From positions 62,001 through 126,000 of the forward strand of contig JALQPE010000931.1 of assembly GCA_030407315.1 (NCBI GenBank): DNA of 64,000 nucleotides. The letters run 5' to 3'. Made by a program: the position numbers and the translations under genes. Numbering within the stretch: the first letter of the stretch is position 1; every line of letters begins with the position of its first letter. Below are positions 42,603 through 52,696 of this stretch, piece after piece. Source of the DNA: Asparagopsis taxiformis. Lineage: Eukaryota; Rhodophyta; Florideophyceae; Bonnemaisoniales; Bonnemaisoniaceae. The notes under the pieces are model-generated. The model ran no database searches. It was not told the DNA's origin and saw nothing but the letters and a program-made list of their open reading frames with translations.

Positions 42603-44072
42603 ATGGCCGACACAGCCCCCGCCCAAAACGGTGAAAATCCAACATGGAACAACCCCCAGGATGACCAACAACCCCCGGTTCGCCAATTCAGATTGCCCGT
42701 CGATGAGAACAATCGCGCAACAAAACTTGTCATCTGGAACTTTTCCAGACCTCACATGCGCGCCTTCCATTTCGCATGGTCCTCTTTCTTCCTTGCTTTC
42801 TTCGGTTGGTTTGCTCTCGCACCGCTCCAGACCAGGATCCGCGACAATGATATAGACACTCCATGGTTGAATAGCAGCAACTTTAAGATTCAAAATATTG
42901 TTGCCGTCCTGGGAACAATTCTCATGCGTCTTGCTGTTGGGCCCTTCTGCGATCGCTTCGGTCCTAGGATCGCCCAATCAAGTCTTCTCGGCATCTTCTC
43001 CATTCCAGTGTTCCTTGTCGGCACATCATCAAGTTTTGCTCAATGGATTATTGCCCGCTTTTTCATTGGTTTCATTGGCGCTTCCTTCGTGGTTACCCAG
43101 TTCTGGACTTCTATGATGTTCTCTGGTAACATTGTCGGAACAGCCAACGCAACTTCCGCTGGATGGGGTAACCTTGGTGGCGGTGTCACTAACATTCTCA
43201 TGCCGCAGATTTTCAACGGAATCGAGGCTGCAGGTGCATCTCCAGACCAAGCATGGAGAATTTCTATGGTTATTCCTGGCGCTGCTCTCGTCATCACGTC
43301 TATTGCCATGTTCTTATTGTCTGATGACCTTCCAGATGGAAACTATGCAGATCTCCACAAGGCCGGTACGAAGGAAAAGACAAATCCATTTGTCGCCATG
43401 GGCAAAGCAGCACTCAACTGGAGAGTATGGATCCTGTTCCTCTTGTACGCCGGATGTTTCGGAGTAGAACTCATTATGAACCTCAACTTGTCGAACTATT
43501 TCCAAACAGGCACTGAGAGTTTCGGGTTGGAGCAGAGTAGTGCCGGCCTTATTGCTGGATTGTTTGGTCTGATGAACATCTTTGCTCGTTCTCTTGGTGG
43601 AATCTTCTCTGACGTTATGGCTGCCAAGTTTGGAATGCGTGGACGTCTTTGGGCGTTCTTTATTGTACAGGCTCTGGAAGGATGCGTTTTTGTCCTCTTC
43701 TCCCGTATTAGGGTTATCGGTGCCGCCATCCCAGCACTGATCGGCTTTTCTCTTTTCGTTCAGATGGCTGAGGGTGCGACATTCGGTATTGTACCATTTG
43801 TCGACCCGACTGCAACTGGTGCGGTGTCCGGTATTGTCGGAGCAGGTGGTAACTTTGGAGCCGTTGTCGGTGGTTTCCTTCTGAACCCCAGCCAGCAAAA
43901 TGGTTTGTCAGACGGATTCAGGAACCTTGGCTTCATTGTTATTGGAACAGCATTCCTCATTCCGCTGCTGTGGTGGCCACAGTACGGTTCTATGTTCACC
44001 AAGCCAACGATTACTGCAAAGGTTATCGATGACGAAGTAGACGTGACGCCAGTTGAAGAGCAGACCAAGTGA
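42603..44072 (+). CDS. NRT2: High-affinity nitrate transporter, NRT2/NNP family
   Basis: 489 residues, intron-free, within the usual length. Major facilitator topology with about 12 hydrophobic spans from residue 55 on. The first nitrate signature AGWGNLGGGVTN is at 186-197 and the second, GAGGNFGAVVGG, near 427-438. The conserved span-2 motif is LMRLAVGPFCDRFGPR, whose Arg (109) belongs to the nitrate site in this family. A short cytosolic C-terminus ends VTPVEEQTK. It imports nitrate (possibly nitrite) with protons across the plasma membrane. No nitrate or nitrite reductase gene adjoins it here. The algal/plant NAR2 partner is also not in the window. Confidence 0.95.
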   Translation: MADTAPAQNGENPTWNNPQDDQQPPVRQFRLPVDENNRATKLVIWNFSRPHMRAFHFAWSSFFLAFFGWFALAPLQTRIRDNDIDTPWLNSSNFKIQNIVAVLGTILMRLAVGPFCDRFGPRIAQSSLLGIFSIPVFLVGTSSSFAQWIIARFFIGFIGASFVVTQFWTSMMFSGNIVGTANATSAGWGNLGGGVTNILMPQIFNGIEAAGASPDQAWRISMVIPGAALVITSIAMFLLSDDLPDGNYADLHKAGTKEKTNPFVAMGKAALNWRVWILFLLYAGCFGVELIMNLNLSNYFQTGTESFGLEQSSAGLIAGLFGLMNIFARSLGGIFSDVMAAKFGMRGRLWAFFIVQALEGCVFVLFSRIRVIGAAIPALIGFSLFVQMAEGATFGIVPFVDPTATGAVSGIVGAGGNFGAVVGGFLLNPSQQNGLSDGFRNLGFIVIGTAFLIPLLWWPQYGSMFTKPTITAKVIDDEVDVTPVEEQTK

Positions 44073-44918
44073 AGGACTGAAAAGCTGTTTGTTTGAGGAA
44101 GGTGTGGAGAGTTGTTTAAGAAAATGTGCAGAATTGGCTTCCTTGGAATAGGTCGTGCTGAAGCGTCTTTTTCAGATCGCTAGCAATCATTGGTATGTTC
44201 TGACATCTTCCGTGTATAATTTTCGAATAAAAAATGAAGTATATCGTACAGTACTGAGGATGTGGGACCCAGTACGTAAGAAATTTTCGACTGTTTTTCT
44301 TCAACTTGTTGTCTTGCCATCCACGTCTCAAGAAGGTAGTCTTTGGTTTTCTACGAGCTGTGAAGTGCATAGAGGCCTCGTTGGAAAATAAGTTGTAGCA
44401 GCGACTTACGGGGAAAACGTATTACCAGTTCACAGCATCGCTCAACATGATGAGAACAAAGCTACGTATGTTGCCTGTGGCAGTCAGGTCATTGTTTACA
44501 GTACTGTATACACCCCAGAAATTTTATCGAAAACAGTACCATACGTCGGTGGCAGTGCCGCCACGGATCAGTGCGGCTGCCACGTGAGTAGTGCAAACTA
44601 GTTCAACTGTAAGGTAAAGCAACGTCGACGACTGGCTCAGCTGGCCATTCATTGGTAGCCGACAAGTTGCTTTTTGGCCGCAGCAGAGCAGCTGGATCAA
44701 ATCGCGCTTGCGTCAGTTCACGAGCCTCGAGACGGCGTAGCTATGCAGAATAGCACACGCAAGCCGGACGCTGACGTGGGCTCAAACGATCTATCACGAT
44801 ACTCGTCGACGATATTGCACTTGGTCTCACATGAAGCAATGGTTACGAAAAATAGATCATGTGTCCATGTCTTTATACACACATATCCTACGAATCAACT
44901 CGGAGTAAAAACAGACGA
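44073..44918. other. Convergent 3' flanks, no gene seen
   Basis: 846 bp between the NRT2 stop and the first spondin_N stop; nothing recognised. Confidence 0.5.
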
Positions 44919-45587
44919 TTAATCAATTCTTTCGATACTATACCTGCCGACGAAACGGCCAGCGAAACGATCGGTCTCATCCTCCACCAACGGAGCAATG
45001 TTCAGCTGCGGCACAGTCGGAATGTCCAGGCTGGGGTCAGCAGGATCTGTGAACTCGCGTCCACTGTCGACACCGGCATCATAGGTGATGAGCAGGCCGC
45101 TCCTGGATCGGACGAATCCAGAACCTTCGCGGTAGACATTAAAGTTGTTCACCTGCACGATCCAGTCAGGGGATGGTGCAATCATAGCTAGAGCAGTGAT
45201 GAAGGTGTGCTTGCAGTCAACCTCCACCATGACACTCCTCTTCATGCCGGGCATGACGGGGCCAGAGTCGCGGTCGACCGACTTGACACCGAAACCCATG
45301 CGCTGCAGGCGAAGCGCACGACGGTAGAGACGGCTATTGTCACCAGTCTTAGCAATGTCGATGACTGGCTGGGTAGCAAAGCCACGGACGGTGAGGATGG
45401 AGATACGGTTGGTGTGAGAGACGGCGATGAGAGGCGAATAAACGAGTCCGGATTCTGGGATCATGCCCGCAAAATTGCGTCCCGACAGAAAGTTGGAGAA
45501 GGAGACGCGATACTTGGCGGATGGGCAGTCATCGCTCGCGAGTGCGACGGAGACGAGAAGGAGGAGGGTGAGACAGCGGGCAAACAT
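44919..45587 (-). CDS. Secreted spondin_N-domain protein 1
   Basis: 222 residues with a clear signal peptide (MFARCLTLLLLVSVALASDD). The rest is a single spondin_N-type domain: YRVSFSNFLSGRNFAGMIP, then SPLIAVSHTNR, IAKTGDNSRL, AMIAPSPDWIVQVNN, and ITYDAGVDSGREFTDPADPS. The last two are the hallmark segments of the F-spondin/mindin N-terminal domain (SPDW and YDAGTDSG). Bacterial and animal homologues are extracellular and adhesive or matrix-associated; an extracellular-matrix role here is inference. Two further copies follow at 52001 and 54041. Confidence 0.9.
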   Translation of the reverse strand: MFARCLTLLLLVSVALASDDCPSAKYRVSFSNFLSGRNFAGMIPESGLVYSPLIAVSHTNRISILTVRGFATQPVIDIAKTGDNSRLYRRALRLQRMGFGVKSVDRDSGPVMPGMKRSVMVEVDCKHTFITALAMIAPSPDWIVQVNNFNVYREGSGFVRSRSGLLITYDAGVDSGREFTDPADPSLDIPTVPQLNIAPLVEDETDRFAGRFVGRYSIERID

Positions 45588-47874
45588 TTTTGGGCAACTG
45601 CAAAGATGGTGCGGATAGGCACTAACGCAGACGGTAATTGTTTATATGGCGGCACGACCCGGTGGTGTGAGAGTACGGGAGACGGTCGGGTGGGGAATTT
45701 GCGTTGTGCTCTATTTAAATCGAGTGTGGCGTAGCGTCGGTAGTGTCCGTAGGCGTGAATGGTAACGATGACTGGGCCGCGACACGGCTTGCATTGCTAT
45801 GAGTGATGCAGTGCTAACAATGACGGCTCGTGTGTGTTGCGGGCCCAATGGCATGTCACGTCACTCGGTATACAGTAGCCGTGAAGTGTAGCGTAGAATC
45901 AACGCGATTCATGACACGCTGGAGAATTGGTGCATTCAAATTTCTACGGTTTTGTTATGTCCCACAAATCGGAAAAATTGTAGCGGACACATTACATGAT
46001 TATAGTAGAAACGTGAGTTTTTAGAGCATCAGGTGGGACGACGCCGCCCGTTCGACCACATGCTCTATGTAAGTGGCGAGGCAAGCGTGGCGTCGGCATA
46101 ACAACCCAACTGCCTGCATGCCTCCTCTTGCGGCAACGTGCAGGTCACGCTCTGCACGACGTGACACTGCCGCGCGCTACACCATCGCTCGCGCGCATTG
46201 CACCACTCGTGCCAAGGAAAGCACTCGACTGGCGCCGATGGTAGATATTTCCACGCAACGCGTAGCTGCCCGTGTCACGTATAACCGCCATGCGTTTTTG
46301 GCGTTGTACAATCTTTTCAACAGCGCATTGTTTTGAGACACAATTGCTGCAGCATCGCGCAATTCGACGAGCATCACGTACTGATCTCGTACGTCGCGCG
46401 TGTAGTACGTTATGATGCGCACGCCCTATGAATCACATCTAGTGATGACGAGATCACTTCCGACTAACCGCCACCTCGGTAGAAAAGTCGTGTTGTAGAC
46501 GGTCGCCAATTTGGATGAAAATAGTTGTGATCTTTCGCAATGTGCATGGATGTTGTAGATGCTGCCATGCTGTCCGGACGACAGTGCAATGGATCGGTTG
46601 TCAAGTTGCAGTTTCTCGTTGCAAGCCACAAGTTTGTGGATGCCAAACATGCAACGAATTGGCCTACCCAAAACTACAGGCAGCAAATCGAATCGTGTAG
46701 CCCTCCAGCCTGAATCTGTATACACATGCAGGGTGATGATCACAGGATACGCTGCTCGCGGGATTATTGGTCTAAACGCAAGGAGCATATATTGAATCAA
46801 TTTTCATTCATGCTATTCGCCCCACACAAATCAACAGAATAGCGCTCAACATGTTATTGGCCGCATTTTCTCTCGGCACTTCTATTTCGATCAAGCATTG
46901 CGCTTTCCGCCCCATGCAATCAACACGATACGGATGACACATTTTACCCTATCATCCACAAGTGTGCCGGCCGCACGTTGTCAGACGTTCCAGACTTGCG
47001 CTCCTCTCGGTTCCCAGTGCATCGAACCCTGTTTCCAAGCATCGGCAACACACCGCTTCCATACTTGCACTCTCCCAGCACAGCAGCTGCCAACCAAAAC
47101 TATTCTGAAACTTGATAGCATATTCGCGATGCCGCCTGTTTACAGTATCGTGCCGTCTATACGACGATTGCATGCCCTCGAGTTGCAATGATTAATCCCC
47201 GCACATCGGTGCAGGCAGACAGCAGGACGGACATGGCCCAGAGTCTAGACCCAAGCGCAGCGGTGCTTAAATTTGGATCGCACTGCCCAAACAGCTGTCG
47301 CTGCTGCTTTGCGTGCGTGCACTGCTGATTTGTTCAGACCTCTCATCGCTTTTCCCTTTTGCGTGTGTAATATCTGTTTATCATCAAGCATCATCTGTGC
47401 TTGCCGCCATGACATGAGACATGCATATAACTGTATTACAAAAATTGGGTTCAAGCCCATACGCCTTCTGAAATTACTCCGTTACTGTATGATGCTTGTG
47501 AAACATCACATGATCCATTAATCACTCCAACGGAATAATATAATCAGAAACTCCATTAAATTTTATCTGATGCACACCTTACAAACACGTGGATAGCCCT
47601 TCTTCTCCATTTGCCCAGATCACCGATACCGATCGGTCAAGCATCTCCTTTCTCCGACGTGACTTTGCATTGCTTCCCATTTTTCCCTTCCATCATCTGA
47701 CTTCGTGATCACGATCATGCCCATTCCTGCCGTCTCTTCTATCGCTTCGACCCGTCGTAGCACTAAATTCAACACAACGGCGTAGCGGTTTGAGCACATT
47801 CACCGCCTCCCGGACAACAATTGTTCCATGCGTGAACACATTCTTCAACTGGATTACGTTGGCACATTTACTGT
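45588..47874. other. Intergenic of 2.3 kb, no gene seen
   Basis: Short unremarkable frames only. It ends where the left arm of the large inverted repeat begins at 47875. Confidence 0.45.
45712..45720 (-). promoter_or_regulatory. TATA-like element of spondin_N gene 1
   Basis: ATTTAAATA on the minus strand, 125 bp before the ATG at 45587. Confidence 0.4.
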
Positions 47875-48025
47875 GGGATATCTTTTCTTACCCTATTGGG
47901 ATACATCCGATTTCTCATTCCACTCCCACCTTCTACCCCCTTCTACGCGCCGTGATATCACCTACATGTTACCAAAACTATAACTATGACGCTCTCCGCT
48001 GACCTTCTCCTGCACCAATTCCTCT

Positions 48026-48982
48026 TCAATTGTTCAAACAAGACCTCACACAACTGGCCACTCGCTCAGACGCAGAGCAGTTGTCCATCGGCCTCGGTGC
48101 CGCCCTAGAAGCAATCCCACACGTCTTCTTCGCACTCTTACTGTTCTTGCGAATACACGTGTTCTGATAGCAAATGCGAGACTTGCATTGACGATTGGTG
48201 TTGCACGGGGAGCACTGTTCCCTGTTCTTGGAGGGGAGTGCGGGAGGCTTGGGGGTCTGGACAGACCTGGCGGCACCGTTCCTGTTGGACCTGCTGGACC
48301 TGCCCCTGAGGAAGTCCTGAGTGTTCTTGGACAGCCTGTCGAGGAGACACTTTGTGGGCGGCAAGGTGGTGATTTTGGGGACAAAATTGCTGGTGGTTGC
48401 GGGGCGGTTGGGGCTGAGGAGCTCGAAGCGAATGAGGAAACTGAAGCGAGCAACGACGTCGTTGGGGCAGCCGCCGTCGTTCTCACACCAGATGAGGAAG
48501 GTGTTGTTGGCGGTGCGGGTGGCGGTGCCGGGCATAGTGATGCCGGAGAAGCATGCGAAGGGCTCTGAGAAGGAACCGGAAACGCCGTTGACATTGGTGG
48601 GGAGCGGTTCGATGCCGAACTGAGTGATGGAGGAGCGGTGGAAGTAGCAGCCGTCGGAGCACTTGCACTCGGTGGCCTTGATGTGGTCTGAGGAAGCGGT
48701 GTTGAGGTCGTTATAAATGGGCTGGACGAGGAAAGTTCCGGCGACTTCTGGTTTGTAGAGGCGGAGGCCGCAGAGGTCGCAGCCGTTACCGGCGAGGGGG
48801 AGATTGCACTTTGTAGGGTCTGGAACGATTTGGGAAACGGCGGTGATGACCCTTGGGGTGCAGCCTTGAATGACCGTACCGATGAATGACTGGGGGATCT
48901 GCGGGGGGACGGAGTGGCCTGCGCATGCTTCACAGTGGATGACAGCGGAGAGGGCGACGACGAGGAAGAGGAAGAGCTTCAT
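48026..48982 (-). CDS. Secreted Cys-rich protein, palindrome copy A
   Basis: 318 residues with a signal peptide (MKLFLFLVVALSAVIHCEAC). The mature protein has many Cys in pairs: NGCDLCGL, ECKCSDGCYF, WCENDGGC, then a basic Ser/Arg linker (RGRSSRSNRNGAARS) and a C-terminal Cys-rich knot-like module (EQCSPCNTNRQCKSR, ICYQNTCIRK). I recognise no family. Disulphide-bonded and extracellular is inferred. It differs from copy B (50167-51123) at one residue, Ala versus Ser in GI(A/S)SRAA. Because two different reading frames of both copies translate identically except at that codon, the coding DNA differs at essentially one base (GCT/TCT). Divergently oriented to copy B. Confidence 0.88.
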   Translation of the reverse strand: MKLFLFLVVALSAVIHCEACAGHSVPPQIPQSFIGTVIQGCTPRVITAVSQIVPDPTKCNLPLAGNGCDLCGLRLYKPEVAGTFLVQPIYNDLNTASSDHIKATECKCSDGCYFHRSSITQFGIEPLPTNVNGVSGSFSEPFACFSGITMPGTATRTANNTFLIWCENDGGCPNDVVARFSFLIRFELLSPNRPATTSNFVPKITTLPPTKCLLDRLSKNTQDFLRGRSSRSNRNGAARSVQTPKPPALPSKNREQCSPCNTNRQCKSRICYQNTCIRKNSKSAKKTCGIASRAAPRPMDNCSASERVASCVRSCLNN

Positions 48983-49065
48983 TGTGAGAGGGGGCGATGG
49001 GGAGAGGATGATGATGAAGTGATGAGGATGGGAGTGGAATAGGGGAGGTGAGAAGAGATAACATC

Positions 49066-49073
49066 TTTAAATA
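49066..49073 (-). promoter_or_regulatory. TATA-like element of copy A
   Basis: TATTTAAA on the minus strand, 84-91 bp before the ATG; mirrored by the box of copy B. Confidence 0.5.
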
Positions 49074-49440
49074 GTGTGAGGCAAAACCTTGATGTTGAGG
49101 ATCTACTGGTAGCAGAAGAGTGCATCTGATTTTTTGACCGAAACTGCGATGGTCATGGCTGGCTGTAAAGAAGTGAAGATAATATGACGAGAGATTTGTG
49201 CGCAGGTAAGAATAACTTACACTCGGAATTGATCTCAAAATAGTATCACTATGAGAACAGATGCCATGTTCAACATACGCAAAGTTGATGAATATGACGT
49301 TTTCCAGCTGAGATGAGATTTGTGGCGTGTGGGTAGGGTGAGCTACTGTAATACAATTGTTTAACAGCGAGGACATGGGATGCACGGTTATTTCTATTGC
49401 CGGAGGGTTGAATATGACCGACTGCAGTTGACAGTTCAAC

Positions 49441-49564
49441 AGGTTTACAGTATTGACATAAGCCAACGAATAATTTAGAGAAGAGGCGAGAGAGATTTTC
49501 CATGATGAGGCAACATCAACTAAAAGACAGATTTAGATACGTCTTACACTGCATCTGAATTCCA
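49441..49564. repeat. Inner arm of palindrome (left), perfect 124-bp inverted repeat
   Basis: It is the exact reverse complement of 49597-49720 over all 124 positions. The 32-nt spacer begins with its own small hairpin (TGTCAC ... GTGACA at 49565-49582). Confidence 0.95.
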
Positions 49565-49596
49565 TGTCACAGACAAGTGACAGGTTGACTATGACG

Positions 49597-49720
49597 TGGA
49601 ATTCAGATGCAGTGTAAGACGTATCTAAATCTGTCTTTTAGTTGATGTTGCCTCATCATGGAAAATCTCTCTCGCCTCTTCTCTAAATTATTCGTTGGCT
49701 TATGTCAATACTGTAAACCT
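49597..49720. repeat. Inner arm of palindrome (right)
   Basis: Partner of 49441-49564; see that entry. Between inner and outer arms lie about 330 bp (left) and 315 bp (right) that match only in islands, such as AAAGAAGTGAAGAT and GAGATGAGATTTGTGGCGTGT. Confidence 0.95.
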
Positions 49721-50068
49721 GTAGACATTTGGCAGGTGCGTGAGATCGCAAAGTGTTGGCTATAGAAAAACCGTGCATCATCTGTGCACCCTCACCGATT
49801 CGAACATTGTATTACATCTCTCGCTATAAACACGCCACAAATCTCATCTCATATGGAAAATATTCCCTCTCCACGGGCACTTTTACTGTCTCTTTCTTCC
49901 CAATTCAGGCTCTTCAACACCTTGTTCTAATGTCAAGATGATTTGTGTGCGCCATTCCGGCATAACATCTTCACTTCTTTGAGCGATGGTAACATAGTTT
50001 GACTCACAAGCCCGTTGCTCTTCTGTCCAGACCAAGTAGATCCTCAACATCAAGGTTTTGCCTCACAC

Positions 50069-50076
50069 TATTTAAA
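50069..50076 (+). promoter_or_regulatory. TATA-like element of copy B
   Basis: TATTTAAA, 91-98 bp before the ATG at 50167. Spacing differs by 7 bp from copy A because of the indel in the 5' UTR. Confidence 0.5.
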
Positions 50077-50166
50077 GATGTTATCTCTTCTGCACCATCC
50101 TTCATCACGTTCCACTCCCATCCTCATCACTTCATCATCATCCTCTCCCCATCGCCCCCTCTCACA

Positions 50167-51123
50167 ATGAAGCTCTTCCTCTTCCTCGTCGTCGCCCTCT
50201 CCGCTGTCATCCACTGTGAAGCATGCGCAGGCCACTCCGTCCCCCCGCAGATCCCCCAGTCATTCATCGGTACGGTCATTCAAGGCTGCACCCCAAGGGT
50301 CATCACCGCCGTTTCCCAAATCGTTCCAGACCCTACAAAGTGCAATCTCCCCCTCGCCGGTAACGGCTGCGACCTCTGCGGCCTCCGCCTCTACAAACCA
50401 GAAGTCGCCGGAACTTTCCTCGTCCAGCCCATTTATAACGACCTCAACACCGCTTCCTCAGACCACATCAAGGCCACCGAGTGCAAGTGCTCCGACGGCT
50501 GCTACTTCCACCGCTCCTCCATCACTCAGTTCGGCATCGAACCGCTCCCCACCAATGTCAACGGCGTTTCCGGTTCCTTCTCAGAGCCCTTCGCATGCTT
50601 CTCCGGCATCACTATGCCCGGCACCGCCACCCGCACCGCCAACAACACCTTCCTCATCTGGTGTGAGAACGACGGCGGCTGCCCCAACGACGTCGTTGCT
50701 CGCTTCAGTTTCCTCATTCGCTTCGAGCTCCTCAGCCCCAACCGCCCCGCAACCACCAGCAATTTTGTCCCCAAAATCACCACCTTGCCGCCCACAAAGT
50801 GTCTCCTCGACAGGCTGTCCAAGAACACTCAGGACTTCCTCAGGGGCAGGTCCAGCAGGTCCAACAGGAACGGTGCCGCCAGGTCTGTCCAGACCCCCAA
50901 GCCTCCCGCACTCCCCTCCAAGAACAGGGAACAGTGCTCCCCGTGCAACACCAATCGTCAATGCAAGTCTCGCATTTGCTATCAGAACACGTGTATTCGC
51001 AAGAACAGTAAGAGTGCGAAGAAGACGTGTGGGATTTCTTCTAGGGCGGCACCGAGGCCGATGGACAACTGCTCTGCGTCTGAGCGAGTGGCCAGTTGTG
51101 TGAGGTCTTGTTTGAACAATTGA
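50167..51123 (+). CDS. Secreted Cys-rich protein, palindrome copy B
   Basis: The ATG at 50167 (the frame is open to 49999) gives the same 318-residue protein as copy A: signal peptide, Cys-paired N-terminal domain, basic linker, C-terminal Cys module. The single Ser-for-Ala change is near the C-terminus. Start choice is set by the mirrored signal peptide and TATA box. Transcription points away from the palindrome centre in both copies, so the promoters face each other across about 1 kb. Confidence 0.88.
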   Translation: MKLFLFLVVALSAVIHCEACAGHSVPPQIPQSFIGTVIQGCTPRVITAVSQIVPDPTKCNLPLAGNGCDLCGLRLYKPEVAGTFLVQPIYNDLNTASSDHIKATECKCSDGCYFHRSSITQFGIEPLPTNVNGVSGSFSEPFACFSGITMPGTATRTANNTFLIWCENDGGCPNDVVARFSFLIRFELLSPNRPATTSNFVPKITTLPPTKCLLDRLSKNTQDFLRGRSSRSNRNGAARSVQTPKPPALPSKNREQCSPCNTNRQCKSRICYQNTCIRKNSKSAKKTCGISSRAAPRPMDNCSASERVASCVRSCLNN

Positions 51124-51274
51124 AGAGGAATTGGTGCAGGAGAAGGTCAGCGGAGAGCGTCATAGTTATAGTTTTGGTAACATGTAGGTGATATCACGGC
51201 GCGTAGAAGGGGGTAGAAGGTGGGAGTGGAATGAGAAATCGGATGTATCCCAATAGGGTAAGAAAAGATATCCC

Positions 51275-52000
51275 TAGATAAACTTGATGCAACATCCAGG
51301 ACATGTCGGCCCAAGAGGGTGGTTGGTAAGCTGATCGGTCAAGCATGAAGCGGGCACCTCGTAGTGCTGGAAGTTATGAATTTATCGTGTACAGCCGCCA
51401 TGTTCCTTTCCTAGTCCCTGAAGAGTTTCCCGGGAAATGGGAATGTTGTAGAGTCAGATGCAGGCGTCTGGTATCGAACGATGTTTCGTATGGAATCGCT
51501 CCGGAACCACATTAGCCGATCCAGAATATTCGAATGTGCCGCTCTACAGCACGGAATAAACCAATAGAAATATAATACAATATTTCTTCCCTTATCATGA
51601 AAGTGTAGCGCATCTTACAGGAAAAGAATATTTTGTATAGCCTAAATTACTGTATATTCGGTCACTCGAGATAGAAATATATATAATGTAAATACTGTAC
51701 AGTAGTTATTGAAACTCACAAGGGTAGTCTGACGTAATCAACGAGCCAAGGATTCCCCTCTGCATTGGCCAGTGTGGGACAATACCATTTGTAAATGGTG
51801 AGTTGAGCATTGCTCATGTAGCTGCAGGCCAAGTAGCGATTTTGTCAAACTGGGTGTATCTCATAGTTCTGTCTTCAAGTTGTGTTCCCTGGTTTATATA
51901 CGTGCGTGACTGAAGTCGAATAATTTTTTTAAAAATGTTAACAATTGAGTGAAATGTGTTCAGTATTCGTACTCGAGTAGTCTACATGTAACCAGGAGAA
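51275..52000. other. Intergenic, no gene seen
   Basis: AT-rich DNA between the right palindrome edge and spondin_N gene 2; no recognisable content. Confidence 0.5.
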
Positions 52001-52696
52001 TTACCTAATCCTCTTAATAATGTATTTGCCAACCACGCGCCCGCGGAAACGATCAGTGCTATCCTCAACCAATGGCGCGATGTTGTCAGCTGGTGAGGTT
52101 GGAATGTCAAGAGATCTGTCTCCAGGGTCGGTGAATTCACGCCCACTGTCGGTACCAGCGTCATAGGCAATGAGCTCGCCTGAAGCAACCTTGATGAAGG
52201 AGCCTCTTCTCGCATCGAACAAGTTGCGGTTATTAATTTGAACAATCCAATCAGGCGAAGGAGCAATCATGCCAATCACAGTAACAAAAGAGTGATCGCA
52301 GTCAACTTTCAGCGTAACAGAGCTGAATTTTCCGGGCATGGTCGGACCTGAAACAGAGTCAACCGACCTAACACCGCGACCCTGTTTCATCAGGCGAGTG
52401 GCCACAGAGATGAGACGAGAGTTATCGCCAGTTTCAGCAATTTCTTGGATAGGCCTTGTTGCAAAGCCGCGAATGGTGAAGAATGACTGACGGTTGGAAT
52501 GGGAAATTCCAACAAGTGGCGAATAGACAAGGCCGCCTCGCGGTATAAGTCCGCGGAAATTGCGCTCTGTGAGGAAATTAGCAAAGAAGATCTTGAACGT
52601 TGCTGAGCCGCGGCATCTTCGAGAAGGCCCGGAAGCTGCTGCAGTTGCGATAATTGCCAAGAGCAAAATGCTGAGCGTGATGATACGGCTGGCCAT
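52001..52696 (-). CDS. Secreted spondin_N-domain protein 2
   Basis: 231 residues. Signal peptide MASRIITLSILLLAIIATAA, then a spondin_N domain with ATFKIFFANFLTERNFRGLI, SPLVGISHSNRQSFFTIRGF, AETGDNSRL, GMIAPSPDWIVQINNRNLF and IAYDAGTDSGREFTDPGDRS. It is closer in sequence to gene 3 (54041-54736), which has the same length, than to gene 1. No cysteine pattern is shared with the palindrome proteins. Extracellular location is inferred from the leader. Confidence 0.9.
   Translation of the reverse strand: MASRIITLSILLLAIIATAAASGPSRRCRGSATFKIFFANFLTERNFRGLIPRGGLVYSPLVGISHSNRQSFFTIRGFATRPIQEIAETGDNSRLISVATRLMKQGRGVRSVDSVSGPTMPGKFSSVTLKVDCDHSFVTVIGMIAPSPDWIVQINNRNLFDARRGSFIKVASGELIAYDAGTDSGREFTDPGDRSLDIPTSPADNIAPLVEDSTDRFRGRVVGKYIIKRIR

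Larger units (their letters stand above)
47875..49106. repeat. Left outer arm of a 3.4 kb imperfect palindrome
   Basis: Its reverse complement matches 50036-51274 apart from a 7-nt net indel with substitutions near 49040 and at most a few other changes. The arm holds the complete Cys-rich gene, its TATA box and about 150 bp of 3' flank. The outer edge is abrupt: the match starts at GGGATATC (47875) and pairs with position 51274. Confidence 0.93.
50036..51274. repeat. Right outer arm of the palindrome
   Basis: Partner of 47875-49106; contains gene copy B and its TATA box. Confidence 0.93.

Noticed and set aside
48046..48933. 295-codon Ser/Pro-rich frame inside the Cys-rich gene, also present in the other copy.
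   Set aside because: It is the overlapping frame of a gene whose own frame has a signal peptide and ordered Cys pattern. It was useful only to show that the two copies are identical at DNA level.
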